Below are positions 1 through 7,559 of a DNA stretch of 20,503 nucleotides, piece after piece. A program made the position numbers and the translations under genes. Origin of the DNA: CAVYGN01 sp964413265 (GTDB lineage Bacteria; Spirochaetota; Brevinematia; Brevinematales; JAOACQ01); NCBI GenBank assembly GCA_964413265.1, contig CAYPRX010000023.1, positions 1 through 20,503 of the forward strand. The letters are read 5' to 3'. Within the stretch, counting starts at the first letter, position 1; every line of letters starts with the position of its first letter. The notes beneath the pieces are model-generated. The model ran no database searches and was not told the origin of the DNA. It saw only the letters and a program-made list of their open reading frames with translations.

Positions 1-1
1 A

Positions 2-535
2 ATCCGTGAAAAATATGGAAACCCTGATATAGATTTAATTGTTGACAAAATAGGTATTGGCTGGGATTCATTTTTATCACCTAACAGGGCAAATATTGCA
101 TTTCTTACATCAGATTTATCTGCTATTTGCGTAAACCAATATTATCTTGATTGGATAGACCGTCATATACGAATGAAGTATAAGTATAACTTCGCGATTG
201 CCCATGAAATTGGTCATTACGTGATGCATAAACAGATTTATTTGGATGCACGATACAAAACTTTCGAAGAATATTTGTCATTCATGGAATCAATAACAAA
301 TGATGATTATAGATATTCCGAATGGCAGGCGAACGCTTTTGCCGGGCTGTTGCTTGTTCCAAAAGATAATCTGGTTAAGGAATATATTGATCTTATCCAA
401 AACGATCCAGATATTAAGAATGATATTGAGATTGACAAATCCCTGGGCCGGCCTGCCTTAATAATTGAACTAAGTAAAATTTTCCAAGTTACTCACTATG
501 TTATTGAAAAGAGATTTCAAAAAGAAAATTTGTAA
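2..535 (+). CDS. ImmA/IrrE family metallopeptidase (5' part missing)
   Basis: This is the C-terminal part of a zinc metallopeptidase of the ImmA/IrrE (DUF955) family. The frame is open from the first bases of the window, so the true start lies upstream; an ATG at 173 is internal. The metal-binding motif AIAHEIGHYVMH (HExxH) is clear, followed about 40 residues later by EWQANAFAGLLLVP, the usual E-x-x-AN-x-FA second motif carrying the third ligand. Upstream residues (ANIAFLTSD, NQYYLDWIDRHIR) match the region before the active site in this family. In known members the peptidase often cleaves a phage- or ICE-type repressor, or acts as the toxin-like half of an HTH-peptidase pair; an N-terminal HTH or a partner regulator may sit before the window. 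It ends with TAA. The family is certain, the target unknown. Confidence 0.9.
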   Translation: MREKYGNPDIDLIVDKIGIGWDSFLSPNRANIAFLTSDLSAICVNQYYLDWIDRHIRMKYKYNFAIAHEIGHYVMHKQIYLDARYKTFEEYLSFMESITNDDYRYSEWQANAFAGLLLVPKDNLVKEYIDLIQNDPDIKNDIEIDKSLGRPALIIELSKIFQVTHYVIEKRFQKENL

Positions 536-668
536 TAAAATTGTTTTGTTTAAAAAAAGGCCTTGTATTCCCGAATCCATTTTTAAGCGAATCTTCACTA
601 CCAACATCCAAAATTTCATTTTTAACGCGACGGAGCCCACAGCTTGATAAAAAAGTAAATTTAAAATC

Positions 669-785
669 TTAAATGTTAGTTTCTATGATTTTTAGCCAAG
701 GTTTATCATTCATCAATGATTTTACCATCGTCGAAAGGTCCTTTACTTCTGGTCGTTGGTTGTATCTTGGTAAAACCGCAATCAC
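669..785 (-). CDS. Possible small ORF coupled to doxX (38 aa)
   Basis: This frame starts at a GTG whose last bases overlap the doxX stop as GTGA, the usual arrangement for translational coupling. It reads through 38 codons to TAA. The product is not low-complexity (it contains PRYNQRPEVKDLSTMVKSL and ends in KPWLKIIETNI). I recognise no family. There is no strong Shine-Dalgarno beyond the A/G-rich end of doxX. It could be a small coupled protein, the worn end of a lost gene, or chance. The rest of the gap to the ImmA gene (536-668) shows nothing I can assign. Confidence 0.25.
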   Translation of the reverse strand: MIAVLPRYNQRPEVKDLSTMVKSLMNDKPWLKIIETNI

Positions 786-1177
786 TTTCTAAAAATCAGC
801 CTGTCTATGCTCCAAAATCCTGATCCTTTGGCTGCTATGAACAGAAATGCAAAACAGTAAAGTACGGACAATTCCCCCTGATTCATAATCGGAAGAAAGG
901 CTTTCGAGGCATGAGCCATCCAGTAAGCAACAGCCATTTCTCCTGACACAATAAAAGCAGCTATGGGAGTAAACAGGCCTATCATCACGAGTAAACCGCC
1001 GAAAAAGTTTAGGAAACCTATGATAAAAACTAAAATTACCGGCATTGAACCGCTTCCTGCCATTGGCGGTGGAAACTTGAATAATATTGAAGAGCCATGC
1101 CACAAGAAGAGGAACCCGGTTAATATGCGAAAGACCGAATAGATGTACGGCTCAAGTTTACCTAAAAATGATTTCAT
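782..1177 (-). CDS. DoxX family membrane protein
   Basis: A 131-residue integral membrane protein of the DoxX family. It has about four hydrophobic helices (roughly residues 10-30, 44-70, 72-90 and 103-122). The family pattern is visible: a first helix RILTGFLFLWHGSSILF, then GFLNFFGGLLVMIGLFTPIAA and a final FLFIAAKGSG loop. DoxX-like proteins sit in the inner membrane and are linked to redox and thiol stress or to quinone-related roles; the biochemical function of this branch is not established. Start choice is firm: AAGGAGG lies 6-7 bases before the ATG. It begins about 20 bases after the aldo/keto reductase stop, so the two are very likely co-transcribed. It ends with TGA, overlapping a possible small ORF. 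Confidence 0.88.
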   Translation of the reverse strand: MKSFLGKLEPYIYSVFRILTGFLFLWHGSSILFKFPPPMAGSGSMPVILVFIIGFLNFFGGLLVMIGLFTPIAAFIVSGEMAVAYWMAHASKAFLPIMNQGELSVLYCFAFLFIAAKGSGFWSIDRLIFRK

Positions 1178-1197
1178 AAAAACCTCCTTTTAAGGGA

Positions 1198-2178
1198 CTA
1201 TGGCATCGGTCTACCCCGAGCCGTTTCGAATAATCTGTACCACTCTTCACGGCTCAAGGTCACATCGAGTGATTTTGCACAGTTTGCAAGACGGTCGGGA
1301 CGTGTTGTTCCCAGTATCGGGATGATTCCGGCCGGATGCTTTAGAAGCCACGAAATGACCACCGCCTCAGCAGGCACACCTCTCATTTTTGCATAATCAG
1401 ATACAAGGCCGGCAGTTTTTCTGACGGTTTCGGGCTGTTTTGAGATATCGCGGCCTGTAAGAAAGCCTTGAGCCAGCGGCCTCCAGGCCTGCAGCGATAA
1501 ACCTTTTAGCCTGCAGTATTCAATTACCCCTTCCAATCCGTCCGGATATACAGGGGAGTCCTGGTTGAAGGAAACGCTTACTTCAGCGAATCCATGATGC
1601 AGCAGGCTCATCTCGATCTGGTTAGCTACGAGCGGATCCGGAAGAAAGCTTTGCAGGTATTCCATGGAGGGACGATTCATATTGGATACGCCAAAATAGC
1701 GTACCTTGCCGGCTGATTTAAGCACCTTAAATGCGCGGGCGATCTCCTCGCCTTCCCAGAGTACATCAGGTCTGTGCAGAAGAAGAATATCAAGATAATC
1801 GGTCCCCAGCCGCTTTAAAGAACCATCTACGCTTTCTATGATATTTTCATAACTGAAGTCGAAACGCTGAGGTGTGCCGGGGGGAACATCGACCCATCGA
1901 ATACCGCACTTTGACTGGATAACGATCTGGCTTCGGAGGGAGGGTTTTCCGCGCATAACGCGTCCGAATACCTCCTCAGCCCTGCCGAAAGCATAAATAT
2001 TTGCATGGTCAAAGAAATTTATCTCCAGGGAGAGGGCTGCTTCAAGAAACAGGCGGGTTTGTTTTTCGAGTTCATCAGTTAATTCCAGATCCCTGATCCA
2101 GCCTCCGCCCAAACCCATACAACCTGCGGCAAGACGCGAAACCTGAAGGTCAGTGTTGGGAATTTTAATTTTTTCCAT
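1198..2178 (-). CDS. Aldo/keto reductase (YdhF-like branch)
   Basis: An NAD(P)H-dependent oxidoreductase of the aldo/keto reductase superfamily, 326 residues from the chosen start. The catalytic set is visible in order: Asp and Tyr in FDHANIYAFGRAEE, Lys in VIQSKCG and His in LLLHRPD. These are followed by the GKVRYFGVSN strand and a C-terminal cofactor-binding stretch (IIPILGTTRPDRL). The spacing and sequence resemble the E. coli YdhF branch. A longer frame reaches back to 2292, but its N-terminus (a run of isoleucines with no domain match) is really the promoter/leader; the ATG at 2178 has GGAGAG just upstream and begins with the normal family start (KIKIPNTDLQVSRL). Physiological substrate unknown; cytosolic. 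Probably transcribed with doxX downstream. Confidence 0.93.
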   Translation of the reverse strand: MEKIKIPNTDLQVSRLAAGCMGLGGGWIRDLELTDELEKQTRLFLEAALSLEINFFDHANIYAFGRAEEVFGRVMRGKPSLRSQIVIQSKCGIRWVDVPPGTPQRFDFSYENIIESVDGSLKRLGTDYLDILLLHRPDVLWEGEEIARAFKVLKSAGKVRYFGVSNMNRPSMEYLQSFLPDPLVANQIEMSLLHHGFAEVSVSFNQDSPVYPDGLEGVIEYCRLKGLSLQAWRPLAQGFLTGRDISKQPETVRKTAGLVSDYAKMRGVPAEAVVISWLLKHPAGIIPILGTTRPDRLANCAKSLDVTLSREEWYRLFETARGRPMP

Positions 2179-2215
2179 GCTTACTCTCCTTTTATGACAG
2201 TTACAAATAATTATA

Positions 2216-2244
2216 ATAATAACAAAAAAATAATCCGTCGTCCA
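2216..2244 (-). promoter_or_regulatory. Candidate promoter for aldo/keto reductase-doxX
   Basis: On the minus strand TGGACG (2239-2244) and TATTAT (2216-2221) are separated by 17 bases, placing a start point about 30 bases before the ATG at 2178. It lies downstream of a terminator-like hairpin after pirin, so the aldo/keto reductase-doxX pair may have its own promoter. This rests on consensus matching by eye in an AT-rich stretch. Confidence 0.4.
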
Positions 2245-2297
2245 CCTGCTTGGATCTTTTGTGTTTGTATTTGTCGGAGATTCGGTTTTCACCGGTA

Positions 2298-2318
2298 TTT
2301 AAAAACCGGGCTGCCGGT
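2298..2318 (-). terminator. Short intrinsic terminator after pirin
   Basis: Directly after the pirin stop the minus strand reads ACCGG-CAGC-CCGGT followed by TTTTT: a perfect 5-bp GC-rich stem, 4-base loop and a T run. It is short but correctly placed to end, or partly end, transcription from the pirin side. Confidence 0.5.
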
Positions 2319-2320
2319 TA

Positions 2321-3232
2321 TCAATTGCGCCGCTTCTTAATAAAAGAGCCTTTTCGATATTCCTCAAAAGCAACATTCAGTTCTTCTTCGGTGTTCATAA
2401 CAATAGGACCGTACCAGGCTATAGGTTCCTTAAGGGGCATCCCTGATATAAGCAGGAACCTTACATGGTCAACTGCTGTTTTAACTTCAATTTCCTCACC
2501 ATCACTATATATGATCACATGACCGTTTCCAATGCTTTTCTTTCTCTCAAAATCAAAGTAACTCGTGCTTTCAATTTTATATCCTTCAGACAGCATGTCA
2601 TCAAAACAGGCACTGCCTTCAATGATATAAGCGAACACGGTATGATTTTTCCTGATCCCATGCTTAAATAACGATTTTGGAGGGACCGTGACATCGAGAT
2701 ATTCAGGATCAATAGCAATATCGTTAACCGGACCTTTGACACCATTCACCTGACCGCTTATTATTCTGATCCTTACACCTTCATTTGTTATTATCGCCGG
2801 GATCCGTTCATCTTTGACATCCCTGTATTTCGGGTCAGTCATTTTTTCAATAGCCGGAAGGTTCGCCCAGAGCTGAAAACCGCCCATAAAGCCGTCCTTA
2901 TCCCCTTTGGGCATTTCCTGATGTATGATCCCGCTTCCTGCGGTCATCCATTGAACGTCACCAGGGTATATTACGCCCTTATTACCCAGGCTGTCTCCAT
3001 GCTTCACTTCCCCCCGGAGCATATAAGTAATAGTCTCAATACCTCTGTGAGGATGCCAGGGAAAACCCGGCAGGAAGCGTGAAGGATCATCGGATCTGAA
3101 ATCGTCAAGAAGAAGAAAGGGATCCAGCAGTGAAGTCTCATGATATCCGAAAGCCCTGTTCAAGTAAACTCCAGCGCCTTCTATCGTCGGCTTGCTTTTC
3201 AGGATCTTTTTTACCCTTCTCAATTCTCTCAT
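2321..3232 (-). CDS. Pirin family bicupin protein
   Basis: A 303-residue pirin (bicupin) protein. The N-terminal cupin holds the metal site: HPHRGIETITYMLRG gives two histidines, the third is in the following KHGDS, and the glutamate is in the IIHQEMP motif, with AGSGIIHQE conserved across pirins. The C-terminal cupin (about residues 180-290) is degenerate, as is usual. Some pirins act as quercetin 2,3-dioxygenases, others as iron-dependent redox sensors or partners of metabolic enzymes; sequence does not say which applies. A GAGG element precedes the ATG. The start lies 10 bases after the stop of the upstream dienelactone hydrolase-like gene, so they form one transcription unit. It ends with TGA. 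Confidence 0.93.
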   Translation of the reverse strand: MRELRRVKKILKSKPTIEGAGVYLNRAFGYHETSLLDPFLLLDDFRSDDPSRFLPGFPWHPHRGIETITYMLRGEVKHGDSLGNKGVIYPGDVQWMTAGSGIIHQEMPKGDKDGFMGGFQLWANLPAIEKMTDPKYRDVKDERIPAIITNEGVRIRIISGQVNGVKGPVNDIAIDPEYLDVTVPPKSLFKHGIRKNHTVFAYIIEGSACFDDMLSEGYKIESTSYFDFERKKSIGNGHVIIYSDGEEIEVKTAVDHVRFLLISGMPLKEPIAWYGPIVMNTEEELNVAFEEYRKGSFIKKRRN

Positions 3233-3242
3233 ATTAATATCC

Positions 3243-4049
3243 TCAAAGCGTTTTTGAAAAGAATGTCAAAAGGCGAGCGAATGAATCACGCACAGCCCTG
3301 ACATTATAAGCCTGACCGTCATCATTGAAAAAGGAATGATAGGCTCCTTCATAGATATGATGTTCGTAAGACTTTCCGGCCCTGCTCATTGCTTCTTCAA
3401 AAACAGGAATCCCTGTGTTGGCACGCTGATCATTTGCTCCGTAAAAAGCAATGACGGGACATCTAATTGATGATATTTTATCAGCTGGAGGAGTATTTCC
3501 ATAAAAAACTGCGGCACATGAAATTTCCGGTTCTTCACAGGCCAGAAGAGCTGAAAGTCCTCCGCCCATGCAGAATCCGACACACCCAACTTTCTGTTCC
3601 CTTGTTTCCGGCTGTACTGTCCTGAGATGATGAACCGCATTCTTCAGCAGCGGAATATATTCAAGTGATTTCCCCGGACCCTGGAATAAATGACCGAATG
3701 TTTCACTTATCTCTTTCCCTTCGGTTTCAGGAAGCTTGGCAATCTCTGCTGCCCTTGCGGCAGTATCAACCCAGACAGCTGAAGGAATCTTCCTCATAAA
3801 TTGAATGGCCTTTTCTATCCTTTGCTCTGAGAGTGCAGCAGGTCTGGTACCGCCGACTGCATAAAGATCCGGAGCGAGTGCTGCATAACCTGCTGCAGCG
3901 AAACGTCTTGTAACATCTTCTATATGCTCATTGACACCCCATGCTTCCTGGATGACAATTATGCATGAAATGGGAGTTTCAGCTTTTTCCGGAATTGCAA
4001 AGTAACCCTTATGATCCCCGAAATTGATCCATTCTCCTTTAATTGCCAT
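3243..4049 (-). CDS. Dienelactone hydrolase family protein
   Basis: An alpha/beta hydrolase of the dienelactone hydrolase family, 268 residues from the selected ATG. The nucleophile elbow is GFCMGGG (Cys, as in true dienelactone hydrolases). The acid lies in YGANDQRANTG and the histidine in EGAYHSFFND. The family's early VIVIQEAWG motif is present (as IIVIQEAWGVNEHIEDV). It is about 30 residues longer than classical ClcD/TfdE-type enzymes, with an insertion between the first helix and the nucleophile. A longer frame reaches 4115, but AAGGAGG stands 4-5 bases before the ATG at 4049 and the family N-terminus (GEWINFG) begins there. No chlorocatechol or other aromatic pathway genes are nearby, so a general hydrolase role in detoxification is more likely. 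It ends with TGA. Confidence 0.92.
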   Translation of the reverse strand: MAIKGEWINFGDHKGYFAIPEKAETPISCIIVIQEAWGVNEHIEDVTRRFAAAGYAALAPDLYAVGGTRPAALSEQRIEKAIQFMRKIPSAVWVDTAARAAEIAKLPETEGKEISETFGHLFQGPGKSLEYIPLLKNAVHHLRTVQPETREQKVGCVGFCMGGGLSALLACEEPEISCAAVFYGNTPPADKISSIRCPVIAFYGANDQRANTGIPVFEEAMSRAGKSYEHHIYEGAYHSFFNDDGQAYNVRAVRDSFARLLTFFSKTL

Positions 4050-4131
4050 TTTTACCTCCTTCCAAACCGTTATTTTCAGATAATTTATGCCTGCATCCCA
4101 GAAGCTGACGTGCAAGATCTGCGAATGCCAT
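4039..4131 (-). CDS. Possible 30-aa upstream ORF before the dienelactone hydrolase
   Basis: In the 104-base gap after the MFS gene an ATG at 4131 follows GGAG with 6-base spacing and opens a 30-codon frame that runs over the dienelactone hydrolase RBS and start, ending in TAA. The first half (MAFADLARQLLGCRHKLSE) loosely recalls the N-terminus of nitroreductase-family proteins, which would make it the stub of a lost gene, but this is an impression only. It could also be a coupled leader peptide or chance. Confidence 0.2.
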   Translation of the reverse strand: MAFADLARQLLGCRHKLSENNGLEGGKNGN

Positions 4132-4153
4132 AATATACTCCAGCGTTACAAAC

Positions 4154-5620
4154 TCAACTTTCAAGACTTCCCTTTTCATGCTTCTGGTGACGGGCATCGT
4201 GCAGCCAGTCTGGCAGACCTCCCCTGAGATAAGAAATAATGGCTGCGATAATGCTGATCACGAGCGAAATTGAGAACAAAATCCTCAGCCCTGAGATAAA
4301 TTCCCTTACTGCAATACCCTTTGATCCAACCTGAGTCCCGGTAAAAAGTCCCGAAAAGGCTTCCGGTGTAAGACATGAGGTAATGACCGCCATAGAAAGC
4401 GCCATGCTGATGATCATACCCACATTATTCATCATTGTACGGATCCCTCCCGCAATACCCCTTTTTTCTACAGGAACAGTTTCCATGATTGCCTTATTGT
4501 TGGGAGAAAAGAACATTCCTGAGCCTATGCCGATAATGATCATTGATACTGTCAATTCCAGATAAGAAGTTTCAGGCCTGATCCAGATCAGTCCGACAAG
4601 ACCAACGGCTGATATAAGCAGGCCTGCAGAACTCAGCATTCTGGAGCCTATCCTGTCAGACAGCCATCCGCAAATCGGAGCGGCAATCATTTGCGGCAGG
4701 ACAAACGGTATCAGCATTACTGCAGCCTGGATAGGATCGATCCCTTTTATTCCCTGGAAGTAAAATATAAGGAGAAAGGTTACAGCGCCGCGGGCTATGC
4801 CGTTCAAAAGATTTGAACCGTAGGCAAAGGCAAGTGCTCTCGACTCAAAAAGCCTCATATCTAGCAAGGGTTCCTCTGTGTGGAATTCTACATAAACGAA
4901 AAGCGGCAATAATATCAGGGCAGCTGCTAAAATTATAAATAATCCAGGATTCAGCCATCCATAAAGCCCTCCGAATGTCAAAAAAAGCAGGAGGGAAAGC
5001 ATTCCCATTGTGAACAAAATGCTCCCTCCCCAGTCAAATTTTTGCTTTTCAGGAAGAATATCAAGTTCTTCAAGCTGCATTACAGCCCAGATTGTGCCGA
5101 ATATGCCGATCGGCACATTGATATAAAAGATAGATCTCCAGCCCAGGTTTACCAGGAAACCTCCAAGAATGGGACCTAAAACTCCCCCGATGCTTATGAC
5201 CATGCCGTTAATTCCCAGTGCCATGCCGAGTTCTTTCCTCGGAAATGCATCAGTAACTATCGGAACGCTGTTCGCTGCCAAAAGGGCCCCGCCCACAGCC
5301 TGAATCATTCTGAATGAAAGCAGATCTATTCCAGATCTTGAAAAAGCACAGAGCAGGGAACCAATTGTAAAGACGATAAAACCGGCAACAAAAAGTTTTT
5401 TCCTTCCTATCATATCTGCAACCCTTCCAATTGCCGGCACCAGTATGCTCAGTATGAACATATAGCCCATCATTGTCCATATGATCTCCTGAAAATTCGC
5501 ATTTAAGTCTTTCATTATTACAGGTAAAGCGACAACAAGGGTATTGCCGCTTACGACCGAAAAAAATGCCCCCAATGTGGTGCATGAAAGCGCAATCCAT
5601 TTGTAGTTAATATTTTTCAT
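4154..5620 (-). CDS. MFS transporter, DHA2 (14-TM) drug exporter
   Basis: A 488-residue multidrug-type exporter of the major facilitator superfamily, drug:H+ antiporter-2 (EmrB/QacA) group, with about 14 hydrophobic helices. Family marks are visible: GNTLVVALPVI in helix 1 (the D1-like motif), GRVADMIGRKKLF (motif A, loop 2-3), LSFRMIQAVGGALL (motif B) and GMVISIGGVLGPILGGFLV (motif C, the antiporter signature), followed by WRSIFYINVPIG. The tail is short, basic and cytoplasmic. It lies 25 bases after the MerR-type regulator and is almost surely controlled by it. Probable job: proton-driven efflux of an organic toxicant also handled by the enzymes downstream. It ends with TGA; the substrate cannot be predicted. 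Confidence 0.93.
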   Translation of the reverse strand: MKNINYKWIALSCTTLGAFFSVVSGNTLVVALPVIMKDLNANFQEIIWTMMGYMFILSILVPAIGRVADMIGRKKLFVAGFIVFTIGSLLCAFSRSGIDLLSFRMIQAVGGALLAANSVPIVTDAFPRKELGMALGINGMVISIGGVLGPILGGFLVNLGWRSIFYINVPIGIFGTIWAVMQLEELDILPEKQKFDWGGSILFTMGMLSLLLFLTFGGLYGWLNPGLFIILAAALILLPLFVYVEFHTEEPLLDMRLFESRALAFAYGSNLLNGIARGAVTFLLIFYFQGIKGIDPIQAAVMLIPFVLPQMIAAPICGWLSDRIGSRMLSSAGLLISAVGLVGLIWIRPETSYLELTVSMIIIGIGSGMFFSPNNKAIMETVPVEKRGIAGGIRTMMNNVGMIISMALSMAVITSCLTPEAFSGLFTGTQVGSKGIAVREFISGLRILFSISLVISIIAAIISYLRGGLPDWLHDARHQKHEKGSLES

Positions 5621-5645
5621 TCTATATCCTTAAAGTTAAGTAAAT

Positions 5646-6068
5646 TTATACGACGGCATTTAATGTGACAGATGAGAGTTTTTCCATTTCCACAAGAAAA
5701 TATTTCAATTTTGCCTTTACCTTTTTCAATTTTGTTTCTTTATTTTCTACGAGGCTGATCTGTTTTTCAATCTCTTTCATTGAATTTTCTATCAATACAG
5801 GATTATGTTTTTTTTCTTTAATAATATTTTCAACATTTTTATATAATTCAAGAAGATCCTTTACCTCCCCGAGAGAAAAGCCCAGACTTTCTTTGATCTC
5901 CCTTATGCGATTCACTCTTTCTATATCTTCATCGGAATAGAGTCTGTAACTGGAATCCGTACGGACAGGTTTAATGAGTTTCAGATCTTCATAATATCTA
6001 AGCGTCCTCTTGGTCATGCCGGTTTTTCTGGATATTTCTTCTATCCTGTATAACTTTTTTTCTTTCAT
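5646..6068 (-). CDS. MerR family transcriptional regulator
   Basis: A 140-residue MerR-type regulator. The N-terminal winged helix-turn-helix is clear (YRIEEISRKTGMTKRTLRYY, then LKLIKPVRTDSSYRLYSDEDIERVNRI), followed by the usual LGFSLGEVKDLLEL segment and a long charged coiled-coil dimerisation helix (about 80-130). No separate effector domain and no Cys pair of the mercury/copper/SoxR type is present, so it probably senses an organic ligand, if any, through the short C-terminus. Family members bind between -35 and -10 elements and untwist DNA to activate. Its own promoter carries an imperfect dyad. It is the first gene of the block leading to the MFS exporter, dienelactone hydrolase-like enzyme and pirin. 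Confidence 0.93.
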   Translation of the reverse strand: MKEKKLYRIEEISRKTGMTKRTLRYYEDLKLIKPVRTDSSYRLYSDEDIERVNRIREIKESLGFSLGEVKDLLELYKNVENIIKEKKHNPVLIENSMKEIEKQISLVENKETKLKKVKAKLKYFLVEMEKLSSVTLNAVV

Positions 6069-6086
6069 GCTTACTTCCTGTATAAT

Positions 6087-6117
6087 ATAATAGAATACAT
6101 TAACGTTTACGTCAAGG
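6087..6117 (-). promoter_or_regulatory. merR promoter with MerR-type operator dyad
   Basis: On the minus strand TTGACG (6110-6115) and TATTAT (6087-6092) are spaced by 17 bases. An imperfect 20-bp dyad built around TTGACGT-AA-ACGTTAA (6098-6117) covers the -35 and the start of the spacer; its arms differ at only a few positions. Dyads with ACGT(N)ACGT cores are typical of MerR-family operators. Placement suggests autoregulation of merR and the exporter behind it. The binding protein is inferred from position. Confidence 0.6.
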
Positions 6118-6157
6118 TTAATGTTAAATTAATTTGAATTCCATGATGAAAAAAATT

Positions 6158-7363
6158 TTAAATTTTTTTCAGGGCTTCCGCCGGCATCAGCTTTCCTGCA
6201 ACTCTCGCTGGGATCATCGCTGACAAACTTGATATAAGAACTGCCATTACAATTGTTATTACAAGTACGTCAAATCCTATATATGGGCGAATTATAAAAT
6301 TATATGGAAGGTCAACATTCCTCGTTTGTGAGTAATTTAAACCTGTCGCATTCAAACGCAGCACCAGCAGATATCCTATTATACCGCCAGGCAGAGCACC
6401 TATAGCCCCAATTATGGCTCCCTCAATGGTGAAACTGGCAAATATTTCCCTGTCTGTCATACCCATCGATTTCAGAGTACCTATTTCACGCATCCTCTCG
6501 AACACTGCCTGCATCATCGTACTGATAATCACAAAGGATGCAAGAAGGATTACCAGCAGATCGAAGAAATAATAGATATATCTTGCAGTTTCCAGAAGAT
6601 TGTACATGCCGCCAATCTGAGAAGCGATATTTCGAATGGTATCAGATCCAGGCAGAAATCGGGATATTTTTCTTTGAATATCAGATACGGAATATCCTCT
6701 CTTTGTAAATACGAGAATTTCGGTATCAAAATCCTGCATTTTTAACAGCTTCCTCGCATTCGCAATATCCAGGAAGAAAAACTTGCGATCGAATAATCCT
6801 ACTCCGAAGTTTAAAAATCCCCTGACCCGGACCTTTATGCCGTTAAGACCTCCGAAAGTAGTTTTTGCGGCCAGCAGGATTGCATCGCCGACTTTCAGAT
6901 GAAGTCTCCCCGCAAGCTCATATCCTAAATAAAGCCCTTCTTTTTCAAGAGATCCCGAGCATATTTTTCTTGAAAGATCAAGCTTTGAACTATCCAGATC
7001 GGCACCGATCCCGAAGGCTGAAACAGTATCCTGGTCATTTCCCAGAAGCATACCGAACCTTATTCTTCGCTCAACGGAATCGACTCCCGGTACACCATTA
7101 ATTCTTTCAGCCAGCCCTTCTGCTCCGGTCATAGTCTCATCTACAGGAAGGAACTTTTCATATTTTACATAATCTTTTGTTGTTATTTTAAGATTACCGG
7201 TCTGATAATCAACATAATTGCTTTCAAAATTCTCCATAAAGCCGTTTATTATTCCAATCATGAGGGCTATAATGACTGATCCTGTAAAAATTGAAGTTGC
7301 TGTCAATAAAGATCTCCTGCTATTCCTGAAAACATTTCTAAAAGCAAATTTAAAATCAGACAT
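6158..7363 (-). CDS. ABC transporter permease (LolC/E, FtsX/MacB type)
   Basis: A 401-residue permease with the LolC/MacB/FtsX layout: an N-terminal helix (about 20-42) after a basic start (FAFRNVFRNSRRSLLTA), a large extracytoplasmic domain (about 45-260) and three C-terminal helices (about 265-290, 310-345, 355-385). The cytoplasmic loop FERMREIGTLKSMGMTDREIFASF is the coupling region typical of the FtsX domain. Such proteins drive lipoprotein release, peptide or lipid export as mechanotransmitters with an ATPase. No ATPase or partner gene lies next to it in this window, which is unusual, since these genes normally sit beside lolD/macB-like ATPases. GGAGAG precedes the ATG. It ends about 40 bases before the merR promoter. 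Confidence 0.9.
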   Translation of the reverse strand: MSDFKFAFRNVFRNSRRSLLTATSIFTGSVIIALMIGIINGFMENFESNYVDYQTGNLKITTKDYVKYEKFLPVDETMTGAEGLAERINGVPGVDSVERRIRFGMLLGNDQDTVSAFGIGADLDSSKLDLSRKICSGSLEKEGLYLGYELAGRLHLKVGDAILLAAKTTFGGLNGIKVRVRGFLNFGVGLFDRKFFFLDIANARKLLKMQDFDTEILVFTKRGYSVSDIQRKISRFLPGSDTIRNIASQIGGMYNLLETARYIYYFFDLLVILLASFVIISTMMQAVFERMREIGTLKSMGMTDREIFASFTIEGAIIGAIGALPGGIIGYLLVLRLNATGLNYSQTRNVDLPYNFIIRPYIGFDVLVITIVMAVLISSLSAMIPARVAGKLMPAEALKKI

Positions 7364-7396
7364 ATTCTCTCCATTTGACCTGTCATATTAAGTAAT

Positions 7397-7429
7397 ACTA
7401 ATTTTAATATTAGTTATAAGAGCGGTCAA
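7397..7429 (-). promoter_or_regulatory. Promoter of the permease with overlapping palindrome
   Basis: On the minus strand TTGACC (7424-7429), a 17-base spacer and TAAAAT (7401-7406) make a near-consensus sigma-70-type promoter about 30 bases ahead of the permease ATG. The palindrome ACTAAT-N6-ATTAGT (7397-7414) lies across the -10 element, where a repressor would block it. The remaining divergent gap to 7559 holds the RBS of the peptidase gene but no clear promoter that I could fix. Confidence 0.55.
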
Positions 7430-7559
7430 TTGTATTCTAAATATATTTTTTCCATCATGTTTGATTTACATTTGATAATTCTTAGAAATATAAATTTGGC
7501 GGATTTCTTCAGTTTTATTATCATTAAGAATATTAATACTCTAATACAGGAGTTTACAT

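Noticed and set aside
789..1103. A 104-residue minus-strand frame inside doxX
   Set aside because: It overlaps the convincing DoxX frame entirely, has no RBS and no family features.
2179..2292. N-terminal extension of the aldo/keto reductase to an ATG at 2292
   Set aside because: The extra residues have no family match, cover a promoter and a poly-Ile run; the ATG at 2178 has a clear RBS.
4050..4115. N-terminal extension of the dienelactone hydrolase to 4115
   Set aside because: A perfect AAGGAGG lies before the ATG at 4049 and the family N-terminus starts there.
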